Below are positions 22,656 to 35,200 of a stretch of DNA of 64,000 nucleotides, piece after piece. The stretch's first letter is position 1, and every line of letters begins with the position of its first letter. The translations under genes and the position numbers were made by a program. The notes beneath the pieces were generated by a model. That model was not told the DNA's origin and searched no databases. It saw nothing but the letters and a program-made list of their open reading frames with translations. Location of the stretch: NCBI RefSeq assembly GCF_051020765.1, contig NW_027469186.1, positions 62,001 through 126,000 on the forward strand. Direction: 5' to 3'. The stretch is from Lasioglossum baleicum. Taxonomy: Eukaryota; Arthropoda; Insecta; Hymenoptera; Halictidae.

Positions 22656-25133
22656 GGCTAGTCGAGTAAAAACACGTGCGAGAGGATGCATCCCGCAGGC
22701 TAGTCGAGTAAAAACACGTGCGAGGTTTTGTGGGATGCGCATGCGCAGGTTTTTTGGGATGCGCATGCGCAGGTTTTTTGGGATGCGCATGGCTAGTCGA
22801 GCAAAAACAGGTGCGAGAGGATACATCCCGCAAGCTAGCCGAGCAAAAACACGTGCGAGAGGATGCATCCCGCAGGCTAGTCGAGTAAAAACACGTGCGA
22901 GGTTTTGTGGGATGCGCATGCGCAGGTTTTGTGGGATGCGCATGCGCAGGTTTTTTGGGATGCGCATGTGCAGGTTTTTTGGGATGCGCATGGCTAGTCG
23001 AGCAAAAACACGTGCGGGAGGATGCATCCCGCAGGCTAGTCGAGTAAAAACACGTGCGAGAGGATGCATCCCGCAGGCTAGTCGAGTAAAAACACGTGCG
23101 AGGTTTTGTGGGATGCGCATACGCAGGTTTTGTGGGATGCGCATGCGCAGGTTTTTTGGGATGCGCATGCGCAGGTTTTTTGGGATGCGCATGGCTAGTC
23201 GAGCAAAAACACGTGCGAGAGGATGCATCCCGCAGGGTAGTCGAGTAAAAACACGTTCGAGAGGATGCATCCCGCAGGCTAGTCGATTAAAAACACGTGC
23301 GAGGTTTTGTGGGATGCGCATGCGCAGGTTTTTTGGGATGCGCATGTGCAGGTTTTTTGGGATGCGCATGGCTAGTCGAGCAAAAACACGTGCGAGAGGA
23401 TGCATCCCGCAGGCTAGTCGAGTAATAACACGTGCGAGAGGATGCATCCCGCAGGCTAGTCGAGTAAAAACACGTGCGAGGTTTTGTGGGATGCGCATGC
23501 GCAGGTTTTGTGGGATGCGCATGCGCAGGTTTTTTGGGATGCGCATGCGCAGGTTTTTTGGGATGCGCATGGCTAGTCGAGCAAAAACACGTGCGAGAGG
23601 ATGCATCCCGCAGGCTAGTCGAGCAAAAACACGTGCGAGAGTATGCATCCCGCAGGCTAGTCGAGTAAAAACACGTGCGAAAGGATGCATCCCGCAGGCT
23701 AGTCGAGCACAAACACGTGCGAGGTTTTGTGGGATGCGCATGCGCAGGTTTTGTGGGATGCGCATGCGCAGATTTTTTGGGATGCGCATGCGTAGGTTTT
23801 TTGGGATGCGCATGGCTAGTCGAGCAAAAACACGTGCGAGAGGATGCATCCCGCAGGCTAGTCGAGTAAAAACACGTGCGAGACGATGCATCCCGCAGGC
23901 TAGTCGAGTAAAAACACGTGCGAGAGGATGCATCCCGCAGGCTAGTCGAGTAATAACACGTGCGAGAGGATGCATCCCGCAGGCTAGTCGAGTAAAAACA
24001 CGTGCGAGGTTTTGTGGGATGCGCATGCGCAGGTTTTTTGGGATGCGCATGGCTAGTCGAGCAAAAACACGTGCGAGAGGATACATCCCGCAAGCTAGCC
24101 GAGCAAAAACACGTGCGAGAGGATGCATCCCGCAGGCTAGTCGAGTAAAAACACGTGCGAGGTTTTGTGGGATGCGCATGCGCAGGTTTTTTGGGATGCG
24201 CATGCGCAGGTTTTTTGGGATGCGCATGTGCAGGTTTTTTGGGATGCGCATGGCTAGTCGAGCAAAAACACGTGCGAGAGGATGCATCCCGCAGGCTAGT
24301 CGAGTAAAAACACGTGCGAGAGGATGCATCCCGCAGGCTAGTCGAGTAAAAACACGTGCGAGGTTTTGTGGGATGCGCATACGCAGGTTTTGTGGGATGC
24401 GCATGCGCAGATTTTTTGGGATGCGCATGCGCAGGTTTTTTGGGATGCGCATGCGCAGGTTTTTTGGGATGCGCATGGCTAGTCGAGCAAAAACACGTGC
24501 GAGAGGATGCATCCCGCAGGCTAGTCGAGCAAAAACACGTGCGAGAGTATGCATCCCGCAGGCTAGTCGAGTAAAAACACGTGCGAAAGGATGCATCCCG
24601 CAGGCTAGTCGAGCACACACACGTGCGAGGTTTTGTGGGATGCGCATGCGCAGGTTTTGTGGGATGCGCATGCGCAGATTTTTTGGGATGCGCATGCGCA
24701 GGTTTTTTGGGATGCGCATGGCTAGTCGAGCAAAAACACGTGCGAGAGGATGCATCCCGCAGGCTAGTCGAGTAAAAACACGTGCGAGACGATGCATCCC
24801 GCAGGCTAGTCGAGTAAAAACACGTGCGAGAGGATGCATCCCGCAGGCTAGTCGAGTAAAAACACGTGCGAGAGGATGCATCCCGCAGGCTAGTCGAGTA
24901 AAAACACGTGCGAGGTTTTGTGGGATGCGCATGCGCAGGTTTTTTGGGATGCGCATGGCTAGTCGAGCAAAAACACGTGCGAGAGGATACATCCCGCAAG
25001 CTAGCCGAGCAAAAACACGTGCGAGAGGATGCATCCCGCAGGCTAGTCGAGTAAAAACACGTGCGAGGTCTTGTGGGATGCGCATGCGCAGGTTTTTTGG
25101 GATGCGCATGTGCAGGTTTTTAGGGATGCGCAT
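22656..25133 (+). repeat. Array segment linking left and middle regions
   Basis: About 22780-23470 resembles about 14790-15480: GATACATCC, GCGGGAGGATG, CATACGCA, TCGATTAAAA and GTAATAACACG occur in the same order. Two blocks beginning at 23675 and 24581 (906 bp apart) share the GAAAGGATG, GCACAAAC and B-cluster order. The second has GCACACACACG at about 24612. Near 25067-25122 are GAGGTCTTG and TTTTAGGGATG, which recur 4683 bp downstream. Confidence 0.75.
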
Positions 25134-27611
25134 GGCTAGTCGAGCAAAAACACGTGCGAGAGGATGCATCCCGCAGGCTAGTCGAGTAAAAACACGTGCG
25201 AGAGGATGCATCCCGCAGGCTAGTCGAGTAAAAACACGTGCGAGGTTTTGTGGGATGCGCATGCGCAGGTTTTGTGGGATGCGCATGCGCAGGTTTTGTG
25301 GGATGCGCATGCGCAGGTTTTTTGGGATGCGCATGCGCAGGTTTTTTGGGATGCGCATGGCTAGTCGAGCAAAAACACGTGCGAGAGGATGCATCCATCA
25401 GGGTAGTCGAGTAAAAACACGTGCGAGAGGATGCATCCCGCAGGCTAGTCGAGTAAAAACACGTGCGAGAGGATGCATCCCGCAGGCTAGTCGAGCACAA
25501 ACACGTGCGAGAGGATGCATCCCGCAGGCTAGTCGAGCACAAACACGTGCGAGAGGATGCATCCCGCAGGCTAGTCGAGCACAAACACGTGCGAGGTTTT
25601 GTGGGATGCGCATGCGCAGGTTTTGTGGGATGCGCATGCGCAGGTTTTTTGGGATGCGCATGCGCAGGTTTTTTGGGATGCGCATGGCTAGTCGAGCAAA
25701 AACACGTGCGAGAGGATGCATCCCGCAGGCTAGTCGAGCAAAAACACGTGCGAGAGTATGCATCCCGCAGGCTAGTCGAGTAAAAACACGTGCGAAAGGA
25801 TGCATCCCGCAGGCTAGTCGAGCACAAACACGTGCGAGGTTTTGTGGGATGCGCATGCGCAGATTTTTTGGGATGCGCATGCGCAGGTTTTTTGGGATGC
25901 GCATGGCTAGTCGAGCAAAAACACGTGCGAGAGGATGCATCCCGCAGGCTAGCCGAGTAAAAACACGTGCGAGACGATGCATCCCGCAGGCTAGTCGAGT
26001 AAAAACACGTGCGAGAGGATGCATCCCGCAGGCTAGTCGAGTAAAAACACGTGCGAGAGGATGCATCCCGCAGGCTAGTCGAGTAAAAACACGTGCGAGG
26101 TTTTGTGGGATGCGCATGCGCAGGTTTTTTGGGATGCGCATGGCTAGTCGAGCAAAAACACGTGCGAGAGGATACATCCCGCAAGCTAGCCGAGCAAAAA
26201 CACGTGCGAGAGGATGCATCCCGCAGGCTAGTCGAGTAAAAACACGTGCGAGGTTTTGTGGGATGCGCATGCGCAGGTTTTTTGGGATGCGCATGTGCAG
26301 GTTTTTTGGGATGCGCATGGCTAGTCGAACAAAAACACGTGCGAGAGGATGCATCCCGCAGGCTAGTCGAGTAAAAACACGTGCGAGAGGATGCATCCCG
26401 CAGGCTAGTCGAGTAAAAACACGTGCGAGGTTTTGTGGGATGCGCATGCGCAGGTTTTGTGGGATGCGCATGCGCAGGTTTTGTGGGATGCGCATGCGCA
26501 GGTTTTTTGGGATGCGCATGCGCAGGTTTTTTGGGATGCGCATGGCTAGTCGAGCAAAAACATGTGCGAGAGGATGCATCCATCAGGGTAGTCGAGTAAA
26601 AACACGTGCGAGAGGATGCATCCCGCAGGCTAGTCGAGTAAAAACACGTGCGAGAAGATGCATCCCGCAGGCTAGTCGAGCACAAACACGTGCGAGAGGA
26701 TGCATCCCGCAGGCTAGTCGAGTAAAAACACGTGCGAGAGGATGCATCCCGCAGGCTAGTCGAGCACAAACACGTGCGAGAGGATGCATCCCGCAGGCTA
26801 GTCGAGCACAAACACGTGCGAGAGGATGCATCCCGCAGGCTAGTCGAGCACAAACACGTGCGAGGTTTTGTGGGATGCGCATGCGCAGGTTTTGTGGGAT
26901 GCGCATGCGCAGGTTTTTTGGGATGCGCATGCGCAGGTTTTTTGGGATGCGCATGGCTAGTCGAGCAAAAACACGTGCGAGAGGATGCATCCCGCAGGCT
27001 AGTCGAGCAAAAACACGTGCGAGAGTATGCATCCCGCAGGCTAGTCGAGTAAAAACACGTGCGAAAGGATGCATCCCGCAGGCTAGTCGAGCACAAACAC
27101 GTGCGAGGTTTTGTGGGATGCGCATGCGCAGATTTTTTGGGATGCGCATGCGCAGGTTTTTTGGGATGCGCATGGCTAGTCGAGCAAAAACACGTGCGAG
27201 AGGATGCATCCCGCAGGCTAGTCGAGTAAAAACACGTGCGAGACGATGCATCCCGCAGGCTAGTCGAGTAAAAACACGTGCGAGAGGATGCATCCCGCAG
27301 GCTAGTCGAGTAAAAACACGTGCGAGAGGATGCATCCCGCAGGCTAGTCGAGTAAAAACACGTGCGAGGTTTTGTGGGATGCGCATGCGCAGGTTTTTTG
27401 GGATGCGCATGGCTAGTCGAGCAAAAACACGTGCGAGAGGATACATCCCGCAAGCTAGCCGAGCAAAAACACGTGCGAGAGGATGCATCCCGCAGGCTAG
27501 TCGAGTAAAAACACGTGCGAGGTTTTGTGGGATGCGCATGCGCAGGTTTTGTGGGATGCGCATGCGCAGGTTTTTTGGGATGCGCATGTGCAGGTTTTTT
27601 GGGATGCGCAT
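25134..27611 (+). repeat. Middle higher-order repeats M1 and M2 (1185 and 1293 bp)
   Basis: M1 is 25134-26318 and M2 is 26319-27611. Each starts just after a B cluster whose next-to-last unit has the CATGTGCA variant. Each holds the marker A variant (25394, 26579), a run of GCACAAAC-type A units, GAGAGTATG and GATACATCC. M2 is longer by two A units (84 bp) and one B unit (24 bp). Both lengths are multiples of three, so the frame is kept. Confidence 0.85.
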
Positions 27612-29816
27612 GGTTAGTCGAACAAAAACACGTGCGAGAGGATGCATCCCGCAGGCTAGTCGAGTAAAAACACGTGCGAGAGGATGCATCCCGCAGGCTA
27701 GTCGAGCACAAACACGTGCGAGGTTTTGTGGGATGCGCATGCGCAGGTTTTGTGGGATGCGCATGCGCAGATTTTTTGGGATGCGCATGCGCAGGTTTTT
27801 TGGGATGCGCATGCGCAGGTTTTTTGGGATGCGCATGGCTAGTCGAGCAAAAACACGTGCGAGAGGATGCATCCATCAGGGTAGTCGAGTAAAAACACGT
27901 GCGAGAGGATGCATCCCGCAGGCTAGTCGAGTAAAAACACGTGCGAGAGGATGCATCCCGCAGGCTAGTCGAGCACAAACACGTGCGAGAGGATGCATCC
28001 CGCAGGCTAGTCGAGCAAAAACACGTGCGAGAGGATGCATCCCGCAGGCTAGTCGAGTAAAAACACGTGCGAAAGGATGCATCCCGCAGTCTAGTCGAGC
28101 ACAAACACGTGCGAGGTTTTCTGGGATGCACATGCGCAGGTTTTGTGGGATGCGCATGCGCAGATTTTTTGGGATGCGCATGCGCAGGTTTTTTGGGATG
28201 CGCATGGCTAGTCGAGCAAAAACACGTGCGAGAGGATGCATCCCGCAGGCTAGTCGAGCAAAAACACGTGCGAGAGTATGCATCCCGCAGGCTAGTCGAG
28301 TAAAAACACGTGCGAAAGGATGCATCCCGCAGGCTAGTCGAGCACAAACACGTGCGAGGTTTTGTGGGATGCGCATGCGCAGGTTTTGTGGGATGCGCAT
28401 GCGCAGGTTTTGTGGGATGCGCAAGCGCAGATTTTTTGGGATGCGCATGCGCAGGTTTTTTGGGATGCGCATGGCTAGTCGAGCAAAAACACGTGCGAGA
28501 GGATGCATCCCGCAGGCTAGTCGAGTAAAAACACGTGCGAGACGATGCATCCCGCAGGCTAGTCGAGTAAAAACACGTGCGAGAGGATGCATCCCGCAGG
28601 CTAGTCGAGTAAAAACACGTGCGAGAGGATGCATCCCGCAGGCTAGTCGAGTAAAAACACGTGCGAGGTTTTGTGGGATGCGCATGCGCAGGTTTTTTGG
28701 GATGCGCATGCGCAGGTTTTTTGGGATGCGCATGTGCAGGTTTTTTGGGATGCGCATGGCTAGTCGAGCAAAAACACGTGCGAGAGGATGCATCCCGCAG
28801 GCTAGTCGAGTAAAAACACGTGCGAGAGGATGCATCCCGCAGGCTAGTCGAGTAAAAACACGTGCGAGGTTTTGTGGGATGCGCATACGCAGGTTTTGTG
28901 GGATGCGCATGCGCAGATTTTTTGGGATGCGCATGCGCAGGTTTTTTGGGATGCGCATGGCTAGTCGAGCAAAAACACGTGCGAGAGGATGCATCCCGCA
29001 GGCTAGTCGAGTAAAAACACGTGCGAGAGGATGCATCCCGCAGGCTAGTCGAGTAAAAACACGTGCGAGGTTTTGTGGGATGCGCATACGCAGGTTTTGT
29101 GGGATGCGCATGCGCAGATTTTTTGGGATGCGCATGCGCAGGTTTTTTGGGATGCGCATGGCTAGTCGAGCAAAAACACGTGCGAGAGGATGCATCCCGC
29201 AGGCTAGTCGAGCAAAAACACGTGCGAGAGTATGCATCCCGCAGGCTAGTCGAGTAAAAACACGTGCGAAAGGATGCATCCCGCAGGCTAGTCGAGCACA
29301 CACACGTGCGAGGTTTTGTGGGATGCGCATGCGCAGGTTTTGTGGGATGCGCATGAGCAGATTTTTTGGGATGCGCTTGCGCAGGTTTTTTGGGATGCGC
29401 ATGGCTAGTCGAGCAAAAACACGTGCGAGAGGATGCATCCCGCAGGCTAGTCGAGTAAAAACACGTGCGAGACGATGCATCCCGCAGGCTAGTCGAGTAA
29501 AAACACGTGCGAGAGGATGCATCCCGCAGGCTAGTCGAGTAAAAACACGTGCGAGAGGATGCATCCCGCAGGCTAGTCGAGTAAAAACACGTGCGAGGTT
29601 TTGTGGGATGCGCATGCGCAGGTTTTTTGGGATGCGCATGGCTAGTCGAGCAAAAACACGTGCGAGAGGATACATCCCGCAAGCTAGCCGAGCAAAAACA
29701 CGTGCGAGAGGATGCATCCCGCAGGCTAGTCGAGTAAAAACACGTGCGAGGTCTTGTGGGATGCGCATGCGCAGGTTTTTTGGGATGCGCATGTGCAGGT
29801 TTTTAGGGATGCGCAT
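27612..29816 (+). repeat. Middle segment, two blocks of about 1.1 kb
   Basis: Set off by the same CATGTGCA B-cluster boundary, blocks of 1146 bp (27612-28757) and 1059 bp (28758-29816) follow M2. The first opens with GGTTAGTCGAACAAA and has a GGTTTTCTGGG B unit at about 28117. From about 29063 the sequence is the second copy of 24356 onward, one B unit shorter, and includes the shared rare GCACACACACG (about 29296) and GAGGTCTTG (about 29750). Confidence 0.75.
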
Positions 29817-32258
29817 GGCTAGTCGAGCAAAAACACGTGCGAGAGGATGCATCCCGCAGGCTAGTCGAGTAAAAACACGTGCGAGAGGATGCATCCCGCA
29901 GGCTAGTCGAGTAAAAACACGTGCGAGGTTTTGTGGGATGCGCATGCGCAGGTTTTGTGGGATGCGCATGCGCAGGTTTTGTGGGATGCGCATGCGCAGG
30001 TTTTTTGGGATGCGCATGCGCAGGTTTTTTGGGATGCGCATGGCTAGTCGAGCAAAAACACGTGCGAGAGGATGCATCCATCAGGGTAGTCGAGTAAAAA
30101 CACGTGCGAGAGGATGCATCCCGCAGGCTAGTCGAGTAAAAACACGTGCGAGAGGATGCATCCCGCAGGCTAGTCGAGCACAAACACGTGCGAGAGGATG
30201 CATCCCGCAGGCTAGTCGAGCACAAACACGTGCGAGAGGATGCATCCCGCAGGCTAGTCGAGCACAAACACGTGCGAGGTTTTGTGGGATGCGCATGCGC
30301 AGGTTTTGTGGGATGCGCATGCGCAGGTTTTTTGGGATGCGCATGCGCAGGTTTTTTGGGATGCGCATGGCTAGTCGAGCAAAAACACGTGCGAGAGGAT
30401 GCATCCCGCAGGCTAGTCGAGCAAAAACACGTGCGAGAGTATGCATCCCGCAGGCTAGTCGAGTAAAAACACGTGCGAAAGGATGCATCCCGCAGGCTAG
30501 TCGAGCACAAACACGTGCGAGGTTTTGTGGGATGCGCATGCGCAGATTTTTTGGGATGCGCATGCGCAGGTTTTTTGGGATGCGCATGGCTAGTCGAGCA
30601 AAAACACGTGCGAGAGGATGCATCCCGCAGGCTAGTCGAGTAAAAACACGTGCGAGACGATGCATCCCGCAGGCTAGTCGAGTAAAAACACGTGCGAGAG
30701 GATGCATCCCGCAGGCTAGTCGAGTAAAAACACGTGCGAGAGGATGCATCCCGCAGGCTAGTCGAGTAAAAACACGTGCGAGGTTTTGTGGGATGCGCAT
30801 GCGCAGGTTTTTTGGGATGCGCATGGCTAGTCGAGCAAAAACACGTGCGAGAGGATACATCCCGCAAGCTAGCCGAGCAAAAACACGTGCGAGAGGATGC
30901 ATCCCGCAGGCTAGTCGAGTAAAAACACGTGCGAGGTTTTGTGGGATGCGCATGCGCAGGTTTTGTGGGATGCGCATGCGCAGGTTTTGTGGGATGCGCA
31001 TGCGCAGGTTTTTTGGGATGCGCATGTGCAGGTTTTTTGGGATGCGCATGGCTAGTCGAACAAAAACACGTGCGAGAGGATGCATCCCGCAGGCTAGTCG
31101 AGTAAAAACACGTGCGAGAGGATGCATCCCGCAGGCTAGTCGAGTAAAAACACGTGCGAGGTTTTGTGGGATGCGCATGCGCAGGTTTTGTGGGATGCGC
31201 ATGCGCAGGTTTTTTGGGATGCGCATGCGCAGGTTTTTTGGGATGCGCATGGCTAGTCGAGCAAAAACACGTGCGAGAGGATGCATCCATCAGGGTAGTC
31301 GAGTAAAAACACGTGCGAGAGGATGCATCCCGCAGGCTAGTCGAGTAAAAACACGTGCGAGAAGATGCATCCCGCAGGCTAGTCGAGCACAAACACGTGC
31401 GTGAGGATGCATCCCGCAGGCTAGTCGAGCACAAACACGTGCGAGAGGATGCATCCCGCAGGCTAGTCGAGCACAAACACGTGCGAGGTTTTGTGGGATG
31501 CGCATGCGCAAGTTTTGTGGGATGCGCATGCGCAGATTTTTTGGGATGCGCATGCGCAGGTTTTTTGGGATGCGCATGGCTAGTCGAGCAAAAACACGTG
31601 CGAGAGGATGCATCCCGCAGGCTAGTCGAGCAAAAACACGTGCGAGAGTATGCATCCCGCAGGCTAGTCGAGTAAAAACACGTGCGAAAGGATGCATCCC
31701 GCAGGCTAGTCGAGCACAAACACGTGCGAGGTTTTGTGGGATGCGCATGCGCAGGTTTTGTGGGATGCGCATGCGCAGATTTTTTGGGGTGCGCATGCGC
31801 AGGTTTTTTGGGATGCGCATGGCTAGTCGAGCAAAAACACGTGCGAGAGGATGCATCCCGCAGGCTAGTCGAGTAAAAACACGTGCGAGACGATGCATCC
31901 CGCAGGCTAGTCGAGTAAAAACACGTGCGAGAGGATGCATCCCGCAGGCTAGTCGAGTAAAAACACGTGCGAGAGGATGCATCCCGCAGGCTAGTCGAGT
32001 AAAAACACGTGCGAGGTTTTGTGGGATGCGCATGCGCAGGTTTTTTGGGATGCGCATGGCTAGTCGAGCAAAAACACGTGCGAGAGGATACATCCCGCAA
32101 GCTAGCCGAGCAAAAACACGTGCGAGAGGATGCATCCCGCAGGCTAGTCGAGTAAAAACACGTGCGAGGTTTTGTGGGATGCGCATGCGCAGGTTTTGTG
32201 GGATGCGCATGCGCAGGTTTTTTGGGATGCGCATGTGCAGGTTTTTTGGGATGCGCAT
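29817..32258 (+). repeat. Middle higher-order repeats M3 and M4 (1233 and 1209 bp)
   Basis: M3 is 29817-31049 and M4 is 31050-32258. They are the second copies of M1 and M2 in a duplication of about 4.7 kb (25134 to 29817 is 4683). M3 has two more B units than M1 (48 bp, near 30963). M4 keeps GAGAAGATG (about 31361, matching about 26654). Both end at a CATGTGCA B cluster and keep the frame. Confidence 0.85.
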
Positions 32259-35200
32259 GGCTAGTCGAGCAAAAACACGTGCGAGAGGATGCATCCCGCA
32301 GGCTAGTCGAGTAAAAACACGTGCGAGAGGATGCATCCCGCAGGCTAGTCGAGTAAAAACACGTGCGAGGTTTTGTGGGATTGCGCATACGCAGGTTTTG
32401 TGGGATGCGCATGCGCAGGTTTTGTGGGATGCGCATGCGCAGATTTTTTGGGATGCGCATGCGCAGGTTTTTTGGGATGCGCACTGGCTAGTCGAGCAAA
32501 AACACGTGCGAGAGGATGCATCCCGCATGGCTAGTCGAGCAAAAACACGTGCGAGAGGATGCATCCCGCAGGCTAGTCGAGTAAAAACACGTGCGAGAGG
32601 ATGCATCCCGCAGGCTAGTCGAGTAAAAACACGTGCGAGGTTTTGTGGGATGCGCATACGCAGGTTTTGTGGGATGCGCATGCGCAGGTTTTTTGGGATG
32701 CGCATGCGCAGGTTTTTTGGGATGCGCATGCGCAGGTTTTTTGGGATGCGCATGGCTAGTCGAGCAAAAACACGTGCGAGAGGATGCATCCCGCAGGGTA
32801 GTCGAGTAAAAACACGTGCGAGAGGATGCATCCCGCAGGCTAGTCGAGTAAAAACACGTGCGAGACGATGCATCCCGCAGGCTAGTCGAGTAAAAACACG
32901 TGCGAGAGGATGCATCCCGCAGGCTAGTCGAGTAAAAACACGTGCGAGAGGATGCATCCCGCAGGCTAGTCGAGTAAAAACACGTGCGAGGTTTTGTGGG
33001 ATGCGCATGCGCAGGTTTTTTGGGATGCGCATGGCTAGTCGAGCAAAAACACGTGCGAGAGGATGCATCCCGCAGGCTAGTCGAGTAAAAACACGTGCGA
33101 GAGGATGCATCCCGCAGGCTAGTCGAGTAAAAACACGTGCGAGGTTTTGTGGGATGCGCATGCGCAGGTTTTGTGGGATGCGCATGCGCAGGTTTTGTGG
33201 GATGCGCATGCGCAGGTTTTTTGGGATGCGCATGCGCAGGTTTTTTGGGATGCGCATGCGCAGGTTTTTTGGGATGCGCATGGCTAGTCGAGCAAAAACA
33301 CGTGCGAGACGATGCATCCATCAGGGTAGTCGAGTAAAAACACGTGCGAGAGGATGCATCCCGCAGGCTAGTCGAGTAAAAACACGTGCGAGAGGATGCA
33401 TCCCGCAGGCTAGTCGAGCACAAACACGTGCGAGAGGATGCATCCCGCAGGCTAGTCGAGCACAAACACGTGCGAGAGGATGCATCCCGCAGGCTAGTCG
33501 AGCACAAACACGTGCGAGGTTTTGTGGGATGCGCATGCGCAGGTTTTGTGGGATGCGCATGCGCAGATTTTTTGGGATGCGCATGCGCAGGTTTTTTGGG
33601 ATGCGCATGCGCAGGTTTTTTGGGATGCGCATGGCTAGTCGAGCAAAAACACGTGCGAGAGGATGCATCCATCAGGGTAGTCGAGTAAAAACACGTGCGA
33701 GAGGATGCATCCCGCAGGCTAGTCGAGTAAAAACACGTGCGAGAGGATGCATCCCGCAGGCTAGTCGAGCACAAACACGTGCGAGAGGATGCATCCCGCA
33801 GGCTAGTCGAGCAAAAACACGTGCGAGAGGATGCATCCCGCAGGCTAGTCGAGTAAAAACACGTGCGAAAGGATGCATCCCGCAGTCTAGTCGAGCACAA
33901 ACACGTGCGAGGTTTTGTGGGATGCACATGCGCAGGTTTTGTGGGATGCGCATGCGCAGATTTTTTGGGATGCGCATGCGCAGGTTTTTTGGGATGCGCA
34001 TGGCTAGTCGAGCAAAAACACGTGCGAGAGGATGCATCCCGCAGGCTAGTCGAGCAAAAACACGTGCGAGAGTATGCATCCCGCAGGCTAGTCGAGTAAA
34101 AACACGTGCGAAAGGATGCATCCCGCAGGCTAGTCGAGCACAAACACGTGCGAGGTTTTGTGGGATGCGCATGCGCAGGTTTTGTGGGATGCGCATGCGC
34201 AGGTTTTGTGGGATGCGCATGGCTAGTCGAGCAAAAACACGTGCGAGAGGATGCATCCCGCAGGGTAGTCGAGTAAAAACACGTGCGAGAGGATGCATCC
34301 CGCAGGCTAGTCGAGTAAAAACACGTGCGAGGTTTTGTGGGATGCGCATGCGCAGGTCTTGTGGGATGCGCATGCGCAGGTTTTTTGGGATGCGCATGCG
34401 CAGGTTTTTTGGGATGCGCACTGGCTAGTCGAGCAAAAACACGTGCGAGAGGATGCATCCCGCAGGCTAGTCGAGCACAAACACGTGCGAGAGGATGCAT
34501 CCCGCAGGCTAGTCGAGCAAAAACACGTGCCAGAGGATGCATCCCGCAGGCTAGTCGAGCACAAACACGTGCGAGGTTTTGTGGGATGCGCATGCGCAGG
34601 TTTTGTGGGATGCGCATGCGCAGATTTTTTGGGATGCGCATACGCAGGTTTTGTGGGATGCGCATGCGCAGGTTTTTTGGGATGCGCATGCGCAGGTTTT
34701 TTGGGATGCGCATGGCTAGTCGAGCAAAAACACGTGCGAGAGGATGCATCCCGCAGGCTAGTCGAGTAAAAACACGTGCGAGAGGATGCATCCCGCAGGC
34801 TAGTCGAGTAAAAACACGTGCGAGGTTTTGTGGGATGCGCATGCGCAGGTTTTGTGGGATGCGCATGCGCAGGTTTTTTGGGATGCGCATGTGCAGGTTT
34901 TTTGGGATGCGCATGGCTAGTCGAGCAAAAACACGTGCGAGAGGATGCATCCCGCAGGCTAGTCGAGTAAAAACACGTGCGAGAGGATGCATCCCGCAGG
35001 CTAGTCGAGTAAAAACACGTGCGAGGTTTTGTGGGATGCGCATGCGCAGGTTTTGTGGGATGCGCATGCGCAGGTTTTGTGGGATGCGCATGCGCAGGTT
35101 TTTTGGGATGCGCATGCGCAGGTTTTTTGGGATGCGCATGCGCAGGTTTTTTGGGATGCGCATGCGCAGGTTTTTTGGGATGCGCATGGCTAGTCGAGCA

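Larger units (their letters stand above)
22516..31404 (+). other. Long repeat-derived open frame on the plus strand, 2962 codons; not called as a gene
   Basis: A units read as RGCIPQASRVKTRA (V/A and K/Q alternating with unit type); B units read as RRFFGMRM or RRFCGMRM. The product would be extremely Arg-rich and Cys-containing. It ends at 31404, where GTGCGTGAGG replaces GTGCGAGAGG and makes TGA. The opposite strand is open over much of the same interval (29682-25120). Nothing resembles a promoter or a ribosome site distinct from the repeat itself. Confidence 0.85.
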
